Source: Anisodus tanguticus
Taxonomy: Eukaryota > Streptophyta > Magnoliopsida > Solanales > Solanaceae
Direction of reading: 5' to 3'
Length of the DNA: 64,000 bases
NCBI GenBank assembly: GCA_034509755.1
Contig: CM067543.1
Span: 14,570,954 to 14,634,953 of the forward strand
Positions 45,545 through 57,586 of this stretch are shown here, piece by piece; position 1 is the first letter of the stretch; each line of letters starts with the position of its first letter. The notes beneath the pieces were generated by a model. It saw only the letters and a program-made list of their open reading frames with translations. It did no database searches and was not told where the DNA came from. The translations under genes were made by a program, and so were the position numbers.

Positions 45545-46277
45545 TACAACAACAACAACAACATACCCAGTCCAATCCTACAATGTGGGGTCTGGGCAGG
45601 GTAGAGTGTACACAGACCTTACCTCTATCTTGGTAGGTAGAGTGGCTGTTTCCAAGAGACCCTCGGCTCAAGACAAAGCCCAATCCCAAGCAAAGTAAGA
45701 CACACAACATGACAGCGCATTCTGAAAAAGAAAGAAACAAAAAAAAGCAATAACTAATACAAGTAAATAAGACAAACAAAATACACATAGCAATATAAAT
45801 CAAACGACAAGGGACTATAAGGCAATATTATAGGCTAATCGAGCCTACAATAATAATACTATAACTACCAGTTTGTAAGCGTAGGTAGGACTACGCTGGA
45901 CTACCTACTATCCTTCTACCCTAATATGTGTCCTCTATAACCCCATATATAAGGTCATGTCCTCAGTGAGTTGCACCTGCGCCATATCCCATCTAATCAC
46001 CTCTCCCCAATACTTTCTCGGCCTTCCTCTACCCCTCATGTACTCATCCATAGCCAACCTTTCACATCTCCGCACTGGGCATTTGTGTCTCTCATCTGCA
46101 CGTGTCTGAACCTTCTCAGCCTAGCTTCTCACATATTATCCTCCACCGAGGCCACTCCTACTCTATCTCTGATATCATAATTTCTAATTTTATCCCTCTT
46201 TGTATGCTCACACATCCATCTTAGTATCCTTATCTCCGCAACTTTCATCTTTTGGGTGTGCGAAGTCTTGACTGGAA
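45545..46277 (-). mobile_element. 5'-truncated RTE-like LINE in the type B LTR
   Basis: Same 3' end as the 9.6 and 18.0 kb copies: (CAA)n at the left, the GTGGGGTCTGGGCAGGGTAG block, then antisense of the ORF C-terminal region up to about 46277. Carries only the last 0.73 kb of the family. Confidence 0.88.
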
Positions 46278-49131
46278 GAATTATAAGTCTGAAACATCAA
46301 ATATAACCCTCCAAGATCTGGTCAATAACACAAGAGAGCTAATACGGATACAAGTCTGAATAAAAGACCACATAAGCCAAAAACTGAACTATATAGTCTG
46401 AAAATCTGAATCGTGTCTCTCGAATCAAGGTAAAGATAGAGTAAAGAGAACAAACATCCAATGTATGCTGAAAGTTAATATCCTCACCCTGAATACTGGA
46501 AGTCGACCTACTCAAACTCAAATTCGAGATCACGAACTGGCAGAGGGACATGTATTTGCATCAGAAAAGATGCTACAAGTATAGCATGAGTACACAACTT
46601 ACTTCCATAGACATCAAATACTGACAATGATGAAAGATACGTAACAAAGATAAATATCAAGTTGACACCAGATAAACCTATGCTAAACAGTTCAATAGTC
46701 CATATAAGTCATGTTGTACACATATCAATTAACTGATTCATCAAGTCACATTGTTCACATAAGGTACCAATCACAGTCAAGTACAATCAATCTATTCACA
46801 TATACAGGGACCTTATTATCATAGTACCCACCGACTAGTACTCTCTTATTCTAGTCATACTCAAGCTTAACCCCACTTGCCCAACTTATCATACGAAATA
46901 AATGAGTCAGACTTACATTACAACAACTATTTTAGAACGCTTCCAAGAGTGTTACACCTAGCTAAACATGATGACGTTAACTCCTTTATTAACCTTATCA
47001 TTTACACTTAGTTAAGTCTCGATACAGTTATGATCTGACACACATAGATCGTTCTACATCTACCTTTCCACTAGTGACACTTATCACATATTCCTTACTA
47101 GACTTGTTACCCAATTACACGATCAATTACCAGACAACACACAAATGCACATAATTCCCTGGACCTCGACAAAAGTCATGGCATAATATATATTTCCGAC
47201 CACATTAGTAGTTGACATCACACACATATACTTACAATTATTAAACCCCAAAAACCTATACATAAGAAAGCAAGCCATCCACGATAACCAAATCAATTCA
47301 ACATCCTCAACCATTTATCCAAGTGTTCATAGAGACCAGCATAATCATTATTTCCAAGTATTCACAGAGACAAGCACAATCATAGCGACCATTTCGATCT
47401 AATACAATCAATTCAATTCATGTAAATCATAGTTTCACCCAAGTTCCAATAACTAACCATATCACATTATCAAACCACAATTAATCAATGTATAGATGTG
47501 TATATGATATGAATGCAATACATATGCAATGTACCTTTCTCAACCTGGTATACAGTACGTCAAGGTTTAATTATGATCTGTTAACCCATAGGGGACCTTC
47601 GAAGTCCATATACCACTCCTAGTCAGCCGAAATTCCACACACGAATCTAGCTAGAGCCCAGACTCATTTGTCTAAATAATATCATGTTGTATGCGTGTAA
47701 CTCCGTTCCCTGTGTATCCATATCTGTTGCGGCGTGCAACCCGAGCCATCCATATTATCATCATCTCAATGTTGCCATAATCTCATAAGTGTTCTTACCT
47801 TTTTGGCCTCTTGGGCCCACATCATATCCATACCACTCTCATATTAATATCACAGAACCATGAGTGTATTAATAAAAATGATAATATAAGGCAAGATATC
47901 ATGATATAATGAGATGCAACCAAGTAAGGAGATGAAATATCACATGATTTTAAAAGTTCAATAACATACATATAATCCAATACACGTGATATCATATCAA
48001 AGCACGTGTGATGAATAAACACAACAATATCAAATATGGCGAGGAGCCCACATAATGACGACAAGCCCAAATAACAGCAGTCAGAATAACATAAGGTTGA
48101 TCCCCCAAATCACTAATCATCACAGTTTAATACAAGTACTCACTCAATTGTTCATCACAACCATTTGAGTGGGACCCCAAAACACGTCCAATACCCTTTA
48201 ACATTTATAACTACTACGTACTTCTATCGGAGTCTAAAAAACTAAAATGTAGCCTACCTCAAAACCAAGTAGGTGCGCTTTAAAATCAATCCTTGGTGAT
48301 AGCCTTGCCCTTCTTTTGTGCCTCGTGATAATTGAAGTATATTCACGCATATTACATCATTAATATAAAGCTAACACAACAAAACAAGACTTTAAATACC
48401 CATTCCGGGTCCACGCTACCAAGACCCGAACATTATTACATAAAAACCATTATTACATACTAGGTAGTCATATCCTAGAGCTAATTGAAAATCTATTCAC
48501 ATTTGATACCTTAATTGAACAATAATCAAAAGCCCCAATTAAAATCGTAGAAATTTCCCTCAATTGAAAACATGCTTCTACAATCAAATTAAGACTCATA
48601 ACATGATAATCTATCATTAATCCAATCCTAATTCATGATATTAACACCATTTGATTCATAAATCTCAATTAAAATCACCCATATAGCTCTCTTATTCTCA
48701 CAAAATGCACAACTCATCTTCCCCAACTCAAATAATATGCTAAACCACCATTAATAAACTTAGAATCATAAACTTAAACTAACTAATGAAGGAAACTCTG
48801 ACCCAAGGGTGGAAATTGCTCTTAAGACTCTAGTTATACTCTCAAACGACGTTGGTATCGAGATGGACTAATTTGGGAAAGAAAATTCTGACCTAATTTG
48901 GGAAGGAAATTGCTCTTAAGGCTCATTGGAGCGGACCCGCTGCGGTGGAAAAGCTTTTACCGAAGCGAAGGTCACTTGACACCTCATACCTTGCCGCGAT
49001 AGACACAACTTCATTGCAGCAGAAACTACCCATCACCTAGATTTCGCTTCAACAAGCCAACCTCTCTCCATAGCGGCAGACACCAGATATCAACAAATGA
49101 AAAATCAGCCAACACCGAAATGCTCCCGAAA

Positions 49132-49145
49132 CCCCCCCCCCCCCC
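49132..49145. repeat. Run of 14 C
   Basis: Uninterrupted homopolymer inside the type B LTR; length may be a sequencing estimate. Confidence 0.95.
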
Positions 49146-49552
49146 GGACACAAACCAGATATGCTCATTTATGGTAAATAATGCTACGAACTAGCTCGTA
49201 TCCTCACATTTCATAAATAACCGAGCTAAGGCATACTTTTCTAAAGAATCGCCCGAGATAAACCAAAAATCTAAACTTTATAAATAAGGCCACAAAATAC
49301 ATTCGATTGCTTGAGGAAGCGAACCAATGACTCGACTAAGTAATAAATAACCCTCCGAATCTACCGAAAGTGACGGAACCCAGAAACTAACCCATCTAGC
49401 CAAAAGTTAACTTCGAGTCAAACCCACGAAAATGGACCTCGGAATTCGTACCACCCATCCCTGCGCATCACAAACCCTACATAGAGACCACAAGAAGAGT
49501 AAAATAGGTAAATAAGGGTCTTTAGCTAAAAATGACCGAACGGGTCGTTATA

Positions 49553-49644
49553 TTATAAATGTGGTGCACAAGACACTCATAAAAAAGAATCTAGTAGACA
49601 CGACTCATAGATTACCTAGGATTGACCTGTTCTGATACCATGTT
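49553..49644 (-). other. Leader with tRNA-Met primer-binding site
   Basis: Minus strand gives TGGTATCAGAACAGG (49626-49640), four bases from the type C LTR. This is the primer site of an element whose internal region should continue to the left, yet only about 75 bp remain before the type B sequence begins. Confidence 0.75.
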
Positions 49645-51353
49645 TGTCACACTCCAAACTAGGGGGTGTGCCAAACCCAAATCAATAAACATGTTTGCAT
49701 GAAGAAATAGAAGTTGAAACTATAATTGAAACTACAATCATGATATTCTTTATGTTGAATGCGAAATTATCTGATAACTGAAAGTAAATCCAGGGCCTTG
49801 GCCCAATAATAATTGCACGAATCCATTGCCTTGGCCAGATAAGTCCGTCTATTAATGGCCTTGGCCAAGTATACATATACATGAGACTGTGCCCTTGGGC
49901 AAAGTTATAGTTGTTCAACATTTAACATTTAGATAAAAAAAATTGAAAATTATATTGTAATGTATGATACTGAAATACTGAATTATACTGAGACATGATA
50001 CTGGAATACTTAATAGAGCTAGACTGAGTCATGTGTTTATAAACTTATTATGAAGTTTGAAGCATTATCTTTTGATAATAAACTGAATTGTCATAACTGA
50101 GACTCGTGGAATATTGAACACGAGTCTATACTGATTACGTAATGAGTTCACAATATTCAAAGTGATAATTATGAACAATTATGAAGTTATATTCTCAAAA
50201 TATAGAAGTTCTAGACTTTTCATGAACTATGGCATAATCTCTATATCTATGAACAGGGTGTGGGGATGATTAATAAGGCTCCCACACGTAGAGAGGTAGC
50301 CTCACATACCTTAACTTCATGCTCTTGAGTGTAATACAATGTTTATCGCTTTCTTTCGATTTTAATCTATATCAATATATGTCAATATAATCAATATTAG
50401 CAACAATTCTCATGTTTTGACTATCTAGGCATTTATCAAATACTTGGTGGGCATAAAGATTCATAGCCCTTATTAATGGTGTTTCTATACCAATTTCACA
50501 TCCTCTTGTTTCTAGGTGATTCTACAATCCCAAATAGATATAATCAACATCATTCTTCATCACCCATATGATTACTATAACCCTAAGTCAATAATTCACC
50601 CCATATAGCTCATACGATTTTCTTCATCAAACCCATTAGCTTATATAAAAAATATATAGTTTATAATCATTAATCTAATATTATAATTAACTAGGGGATG
50701 AAGATAATACCTTTTTGATGTTCAAGAAGATTGAATTCAAAATCTAGGGCTCCTCGTCCAACAGTAACATTTCAATTGCAATTTTATGGATTAGAAAAGA
50801 TTTAATCGAGTTATAAGGGTACTAAGAACTTGAATTCATGCTAGAATCATTGGGGAGCTTACCTTGAAGGTTTCTTGAGGCTTGGGAGTTGTTCTCACTG
50901 ACTTTTGGGTGATATTTCGAGGCTAGGGGTGTTAGGGAAGTATGTAGAGCTTTTAAAATATATTTATATTTTTTTTGTGCGCGGTCGTGCACCGAAAGTC
51001 CTCTTCATGCAGCTGACCGTGCAACAACGGCAGTAACATTGCCTTTGGTGTGCGGTTGCGCACCTGAAGGTTCTTCGCATAGCTGGTCGCACATACTGCA
51101 CAATGTCTAGTAAAATAGGCATAACTTTTTGTACAGAGCTCTATTTGGCTTACACCATATATGATTGGAAAGGTATTTCAATAGGCTACAACATTTATGT
51201 TTTAATTTTCTCAAATTCGCAAATGATTTTCACGTAAATTTTCTGGAAGTTCCTTACTATTCGTCTTGATTCTGAAATAACTATTTCCACCCAAACTGAT
51301 CCCGATAGCACTTCACGTGGTTAAAATGTAGCCCGAATTTACAGAGTGTTACA
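49645..51353 (-). repeat. 5' LTR (type C) of a second gypsy element
   Basis: Plus strand TGTCACACTCCAAACTAGGG to ACAGAGTGTTACA, 1.71 kb. Orientation fixed by the primer site to its left. Contains a small repeat family around GGCCTTGGCC (49793-49870). CTAAC follows directly at 51354-51358; the same pentamer stands just before 37714. Confidence 0.78.
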
Positions 51354-52970
51354 CTAACCTTACTAGAAAAGAAGAATTTTGAGGTAAGTTGAGCTTCCTT
51401 CCCTAAGTCAAGGGCTAGATTAGAATCTGTGTACTAAATTGCTTGATTCCTTGTGTTACGTTCTCATAATAAGTTACATATAGAGTAAAGTAGTGCGAAT
51501 ATGCTTGCTAATTACTAAGAATCAGAAAATAAATAACTTCTATGATATGTTGAATTTACTTGTTTATGTAAATATATTTATATTGCCCAGATTTTCAGTT
51601 CAGATTTATATTAATATGGTCACATTCAGAAAGGGGAAGTAATCAATCTCCCCAAACATGAGTATCATACCGACCAGGGTTAGCTACCTCATGCTTGCAG
51701 GTGCTAATTGGTTGAGGCGGGAGATAAATCGTCACTCCTACGTGCATGCTTTCATATTCTCATGTACACAGGCCACTACGTGTAAATCTTTTTCATAAAT
51801 GTTATTTCTTTAAAAGTACCACAATTTTCAGCTTCTGTATTAGTTTCTAGTTTTCAACTTTAGTTTTAATCATCGTTTCAACTCAATTCTCATATATAGC
51901 CTAGACTAGTCTTGTTCTCCGTATTTATCAACGACATTTATTGTGTATTCATTATATGTACTTAGTACATTTGGATATGCCACATTGTGTAGTAGATGTT
52001 AAGTGTGCAGGTGACAAAACATGTGGTTAGGGGCAAACATTTCTAGGTTTAGTGACATGTTTCGTTGATTTCTTCTCAGTGGTAGCAGATTCTTCCCTTA
52101 CTTTTTTTTTATTTCAGATGTTATGTTATTCCCAGAGAATACCTCGAAGGCTTTGTATTTAGAATTAAGTCCTTAGAGGTTCATGACTTGTCAGTAGGTT
52201 AGCTTTCAAATGTATTTTTATGTTATGTTCATAATTCAATTTTCAAACTATATTAATTACATGCTTGAATAACATTTATTAATGAGCTAATTTTCTTAAT
52301 ATCCTTGAGATAGTTAGAATGTGGTTCACTAAATAAGTAGTATAGGTTGGATTTCAATTACATCTCATTCAGTTTGACGGTGTGACACTTTAGCAAGGTG
52401 TGAAGAGTCAAATCATATGTCATGTTTTTCGGTCCTTAGTTTACATTCAATCCTTTTATTTGAGTATGTGTTTCATGATAGATATGTGATGTTATGAGCT
52501 TTCTTTGACAAAGTATGTCAACGAGCTTAAATTTGATGAGTTAGAGTTCGTCCATTAGGTAAGGAGGTTAGGAGTTTATTGTTTGCTTGAGTTAACTTGT
52601 ATATCCTAAATAATGATCAAGAAGTGTATATTTGATGGTTTGATTTGATATAGAGACTACTTGTTGGCCTAAACCTCTGTCATGGTGTTAGGATGATTTA
52701 TAATGCTAGCCTGAGTGATTGTGAGTTTAGAGTGTAGGGAATTATTTAAGAACATGCAAAGGTTCAAGTGTGGGGTTATGATCAACGACTAAAGGTACAT
52801 GTTTTTAGCTACATTTTGTCACATATTTTGTGCTCTTTTCTTGTGTTTAAATTAATTTCGTTCACTTTACGATTGATATTTACGTTTCGTATGTGTAGGA
52901 GGTGATTTGATGAAAAATATGACGTTTTGATGCAAAATAGATGAAAGAATAGAATTGAAGTGTGCAATAC
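51354..52970 (+). other. Probable decayed LTR in plus orientation
   Basis: TTAAGTGTGCAGGTGACAAA (about 51998), GGTAGCAGATTCTTCCCTTA (about 52083) and the end-like CGGTGTGACAC at about 52379 are of a kind seen in Tekay-type LTRs read on the plus strand. No start, partner or coding region. 52390-52970 is unassigned. Confidence 0.45.
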
Positions 52971-55825
52971 TGTCACGATCCAAAATTCCATTGTGCCTTG
53001 AGGGTACCTACCCTAACTCGTAGGCGAACCCTAATAATACAAGTCATAAGAAATATGAAAGAAAATGCGGAAAGTAAAGAATTAGAAGGGAAGTAATTAA
53101 CAAGTCTTATAATGAATACATAATCTGAAGAAAATTCCCAATGATCCGGTAGTCATGTGTATAAGCTCTAATACTGAATACACGTATGAATAGTGAAACA
53201 ACAATATTGTCTGAAAGTAAGATGATAGAAGTATAAGTATAGAAAAGAGTTCTAGTGCCGGGAATGAATCAACAGCTCACTCTGGACTCTCCGAGCGATC
53301 TCCAACAAGCTAAGCTCCACCTGCTCCTCCGTCCGGCTCAGTACCTGCACATAGAGTGCAGCAAGCGTAGTAAGTATGGAAAACACATGTACTTAACAAC
53401 AGCATCGATCGACCCTAGGTAAAATGGTGGCGAGGGTTGGTACTATCCGATAACTCTATACTAGTTAGTTAGTTAAGCAATAATAAGAGTCAATTAACCA
53501 ACCTATCAATAGTGCTATAGTTCAACAATGTAAAAGTATTATCCAGGTTCACAAGTCCTATTACAGTTCTCAATATCATTAGCAAACCCACCTAAACCCC
53601 TAACCGGGCGTCTAGTCCCATCAAGTCTCACAACTCAACCTCACAACAATTATAAGTCTCAAGTATCAATATTTCCTTCATCAAGTCATAAGATCATATA
53701 ATTATCAGAAATCAACACCGAGTACACACAACATCAAATACATATCAAAATTTAGAATGAATGTAATGCAGATGATATGTATGTATGCAATGTCCATATG
53801 TACCTGGTATACACACGTTGCTGCTGTAGCTGTCACGTGACCCATGAGGTCCATATACCCATTCGAAATATCCCATCGAATACCAACTCAGTGGATGAAG
53901 AGCCATCATCAGTCATCACTCTCGTGTCATGTACTATATATCCAACAATCGGCTTTCCAAGCCTCTTTCAACAATAACTCGACAATTTAAATGCCAATAA
54001 AATATGTATGAATGAGATGGATATGCGTACACCATGCAATCAACATAAACAATACAATCAATATTATAAGTTTCTTTTTAAGTATCAGACGAGATATAGA
54101 GTGATGAATGCATGACAAGTCAAATCAAGAATATAAGTATCAGACATGGCTATGAGCCTAAATAATCAGCAATCATACCAAATCTAAGTGAATTTATGCA
54201 TCGCGCTCACGGCCCGAAGGGTAAACACACAATCTCTGTCAAGTACATCGAACATGTTCATTAATTACCCAAGTTAAGTTCACCAGTACCCATATCAGTG
54301 CTCGTCACCTCACTAATACGGGACCCCCAACTCCCTATTACTCCCATTAATTGATTATTAGCATACTCACATGACGCTATAATAGAGTCTAGTAAGTATA
54401 AACTTGCCTGAATCGAAGCCGACGAACTCATGCAATATCTTTTCCTTTCTCTGAGTCTCCTCGCGAGCCCACTCTGGTCAATCATATCAATTATATGAGA
54501 TTACGAGTCTAACGGTATCCATATCTATTGGCACAACAAGAATCCGCAAGTTAAACTACAAAGGAGCCCCGAGCCCACATTGTCAAGACTCAAACATTAT
54601 TACCCAAATAATATCATAACATGCTAGATAGTCATAATCTCAAGTTAATTTAATAACAAATCCCAATTGGATCCTTAGTTTCTTGAATTGGCAAAAAGCC
54701 TCAATTCTAACCTTAGAAATTTCCCCAATTCCCAAAAGAGTTTATAACATGCAATTGGTCAATTAAACATCATCCACTAGTCTAATACATCAGTAGTTTA
54801 CAATATCAACAATAACAATCCAATAACCAATCCCCAATTATAACTCTCTTATTCTCAACAAGGTTCTCCACTTATTTCCTCTCATTTAAGAATCACGCTT
54901 TGGACATAATTTAACTAGAACACATTAATAGAAGGGTGAAAGGTTACCTTAATGATAATTTTCCCTTGGATCTTAAGAAACTTACTGCCCAAGCTCTAGA
55001 ACTAAGAGGAATATTTTGGGAAACGTGAAGAGAATTCTAGGTCATAAAATCTTATAGTCTGAACAGTGTTTCTGCTTGAGCGTACGCACTTCAGCGGAAA
55101 CCCTATCCGCTGGGGCGTGTTCACTTAAAATCCTGTCTCTCACTGGGGCGGAAACTACCTCCACTGAGGCACACATACCCCAATGAGAAACCCATCCGCA
55201 GAGGAAGACTCTCAATACTAGCCTAGTCTAGCTTTAGCGAGCTTGAACTCCGCAGATACGGACCCACAAAAGCGGATGCATGGTCGCTAGCGCGAACACC
55301 AGTAACCAACAATAGTCAAAGAACACCAAATCCCTCATCAACCATCCAAAACACTCTTGGGACCTGCCGAACACAAACCAAATACGCATTCCTAACAAAA
55401 AACACATTCCAGACTTGCTCGTGCACTCGAATTTCCCAAAAAAGTTTCTAAAGCTTGGGTTTGACTAAAGTCAACTCTTAAGTTCTGATTCCACAATTTT
55501 ACAAATAAACCCTCAAAATACACTCGGCTGCCTCGAGAATCGAACCAAAGGCTTGACTAAGTCATAAACATCATTCCGTAGCTAATAGAACCAATGAAAA
55601 CTACGAAAAGAGCGCATTTACTAAAAAGTTAACTATGAGTCAAACTTCTCTATTCTCTTAACTTAGGATTTCTCAAACCTACCAAAAAGGATCCAAAACC
55701 TATCCGAACTCCCCGGGAGCCTTACCACCCATCCCCGCAAGTCACAAGCAAGCACATAAAGACCCGAGAAGGGTAATTTAGGATTTCAAGGTAAAATAAG
55801 CAAAACAACTTTTTGAGTCGTTACA
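52971..55825 (-). repeat. 3' LTR of the third chromovirus
   Basis: Plus strand TGTCACGATCCAAAATTCC to TTTTTGAGTCGTTACA, 2.86 kb. Inside it on the minus strand TTCGAGGAAGAACGTTTATT precedes the LTR, the usual Tekay 3' UTR, but the G-rich polypurine tract has decayed to GTGGTACC. Confidence 0.88.
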
Positions 55826-56589
55826 TTAGGTACCACTTAAATAAACGTTCTTCCTCGAACGATAAATAAAAAGAAGTACCTAGACTCTTAAATAGCTCGA
55901 GGTAGTTAGCCCGCATATCAGAGTCATACCCCTATGTAGCTTCCTCAATCGGGAGATTTCTCCACTGATTTTTCATTGAAGTTTTCTCCTTGGACCTCAA
56001 CTTTTGAACCTGTCTGTCTAGAATAGCTACAGGCCCTTCCACATAAGCTAGGTTCTAATCAAGCATAACTGAATCCCGTATAATCACATGAGGACCATCA
56101 ACAAGATACTTCTTCAGCATCGAAACATGAAACATAGGGTGCACACCGGATAACCAAGGAGGTAAAGCCAACTCATAGGTTACCTCACTAACTCTGTCCA
56201 TAATCTCAAAAGGACCAATAAACCTCGGGCTAAGCTAGCCTTTCTTTCCGAACCTCATCACACCCTTCATGGGTGAGACCTTTAGAAAAACTCACTCACC
56301 AACTATAAACTCTAAGGGACGAACCCTCCGATCTACATAACTCCTATGTCTGCTTTAGGCTGTAAGAAGTTGATCCTGGATCAAGTTAACCTTATCCAAT
56401 GAATCTTTCAAAAAATCAGTACCCCAAGGTCAAACCTCAAAAGCATCAAACCACCCGACTGGAGAACGACACTTTCTACCGTACAGAGCCTCAAATGGTG
56501 CCATATTAATACTTGAATGGTAGCTATTGTTGTATGCGAACTCTATCAAGGGTAGAAACTGGTCCAAATGACTCCCAAATTCAATCACA

Positions 56590-56950
56590 CAAAACCCGAT
56601 ATCATAGGTTCAAATCCAACAAAGCGTGATTTTTTTCTTCTTAGATCTCCAGTGTTTGCTAAGATGCTCCGGTCTTTGGTTGACGCTATTATGTATGTGG
56701 AAAGACCCTGATTTTCTCAAAGATTAGAGATGTCACTGGTACTATGTTTCTGTCTTTGACCTATCGATTGAGGGATGCTTCTTATTATATTTGTGGTGTG
56801 CCCTATCACCCTAAATCTAAGCGATGGAAGCCTTACTATCTTTGTATGCTTTCGCCGCCCGTTATCATGAAAATTGTGGTTAGGATTTCCAGATTAGGGA
56901 GTGTTAACGTCAAGTGTCACGTGGGCCTTCATTCTTGAAAGGGCTAAAAG
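56590..56950 (+). other. Foreign insert of about 360 bp in the integrase C-terminal part
   Basis: Gypsy coding sequence resembling the family breaks off near CACACAAAACC and resumes at TCTTGCAACATGTCCTCGAG. Between them is unrelated DNA with a plus-strand open frame of 64 codons at 56744-56938 (LTYRLRDASYYICGVPYHPK, then SKRWKPYYLCML). I do not recognise the protein. No inverted ends, tail or target duplication is clear. It may be a captured gene fragment or filler DNA. Confidence 0.6.
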
Positions 56951-57420
56951 TCTTGCAACATGTCCTCGAGAACTTGAATAATCAGCTCAAACTGGCCATC
57001 GGTTCTACCTTTTCTTGTGCATTCGGGAATAAATAGAAAGTTTCTAAATGTATAGAAGACTCCTACAATAATCGGTAAGAAAATCACTGTCGCTGTCAGC
57101 TACAGACACAGAGTAGGACCTAAACAATAAACTCTTCTCTTTGGCGGTGCCATTTTTGGACCTAGCAGCAGACATACGAGGGTGAAAGGTTGTACTAAGA
57201 TCCACTCTAGTACCCAACTCCATATGCAAAGACTACCAAAAGTGAGAAGTAAACTGCGTACCGCGATAAAAAATGATAGAAATGGGCACCCCGTGCAATC
57301 GGACTATCTCTCGAATGTAGATCTTGGCCAACTTCTCTAAATTATAAGTAGTCTGAACTAGAATGAAATGGGCAGATTTGGTCAATCTATCTACAATGAC
57401 CCATTTAGCATCAAACTTGC

Positions 57421-57586
57421 CCAAGGTACGGGGCAATCCCACAACGAAGTCCATGGAAATCGGCTCCCACTTCCACTCGGGAATGGGCATCCTCTGAAGA
57501 CACCCAAGGTACGGGGCAATCCCACAACGAAGTCCATGGAAATCGGCTCCCACTTCCACTCGGGAATGGGCATCTTCTGAAGACAC
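57421..57586. repeat. 83-bp tandem duplication in the integrase
   Basis: Copies 57421-57503 and 57504-57586 differ at about one base. 83 is not a multiple of three, so the duplication shifts the frame. Confidence 0.95.

Larger units (their letters stand above)
45423..49552 (-). repeat. 5' LTR-like region (type B) next to the first gag-pol
   Basis: Begins TGCCACGACCAATTTTCAG and ends GGGTCGTTATA; similar in layout to the LTRs of the third element (both have GTAGGCGAACC near the start and CACCCATCCC...GGGTCGTTA at the end). A degenerate tRNA-Met-like primer site (minus: GGTTATCAGGCATCTAGG) lies left of it. Does not resemble the type A LTR at the other end. Interrupted by a LINE at 45545-46277. 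LTR assignment is inference. Confidence 0.6.
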
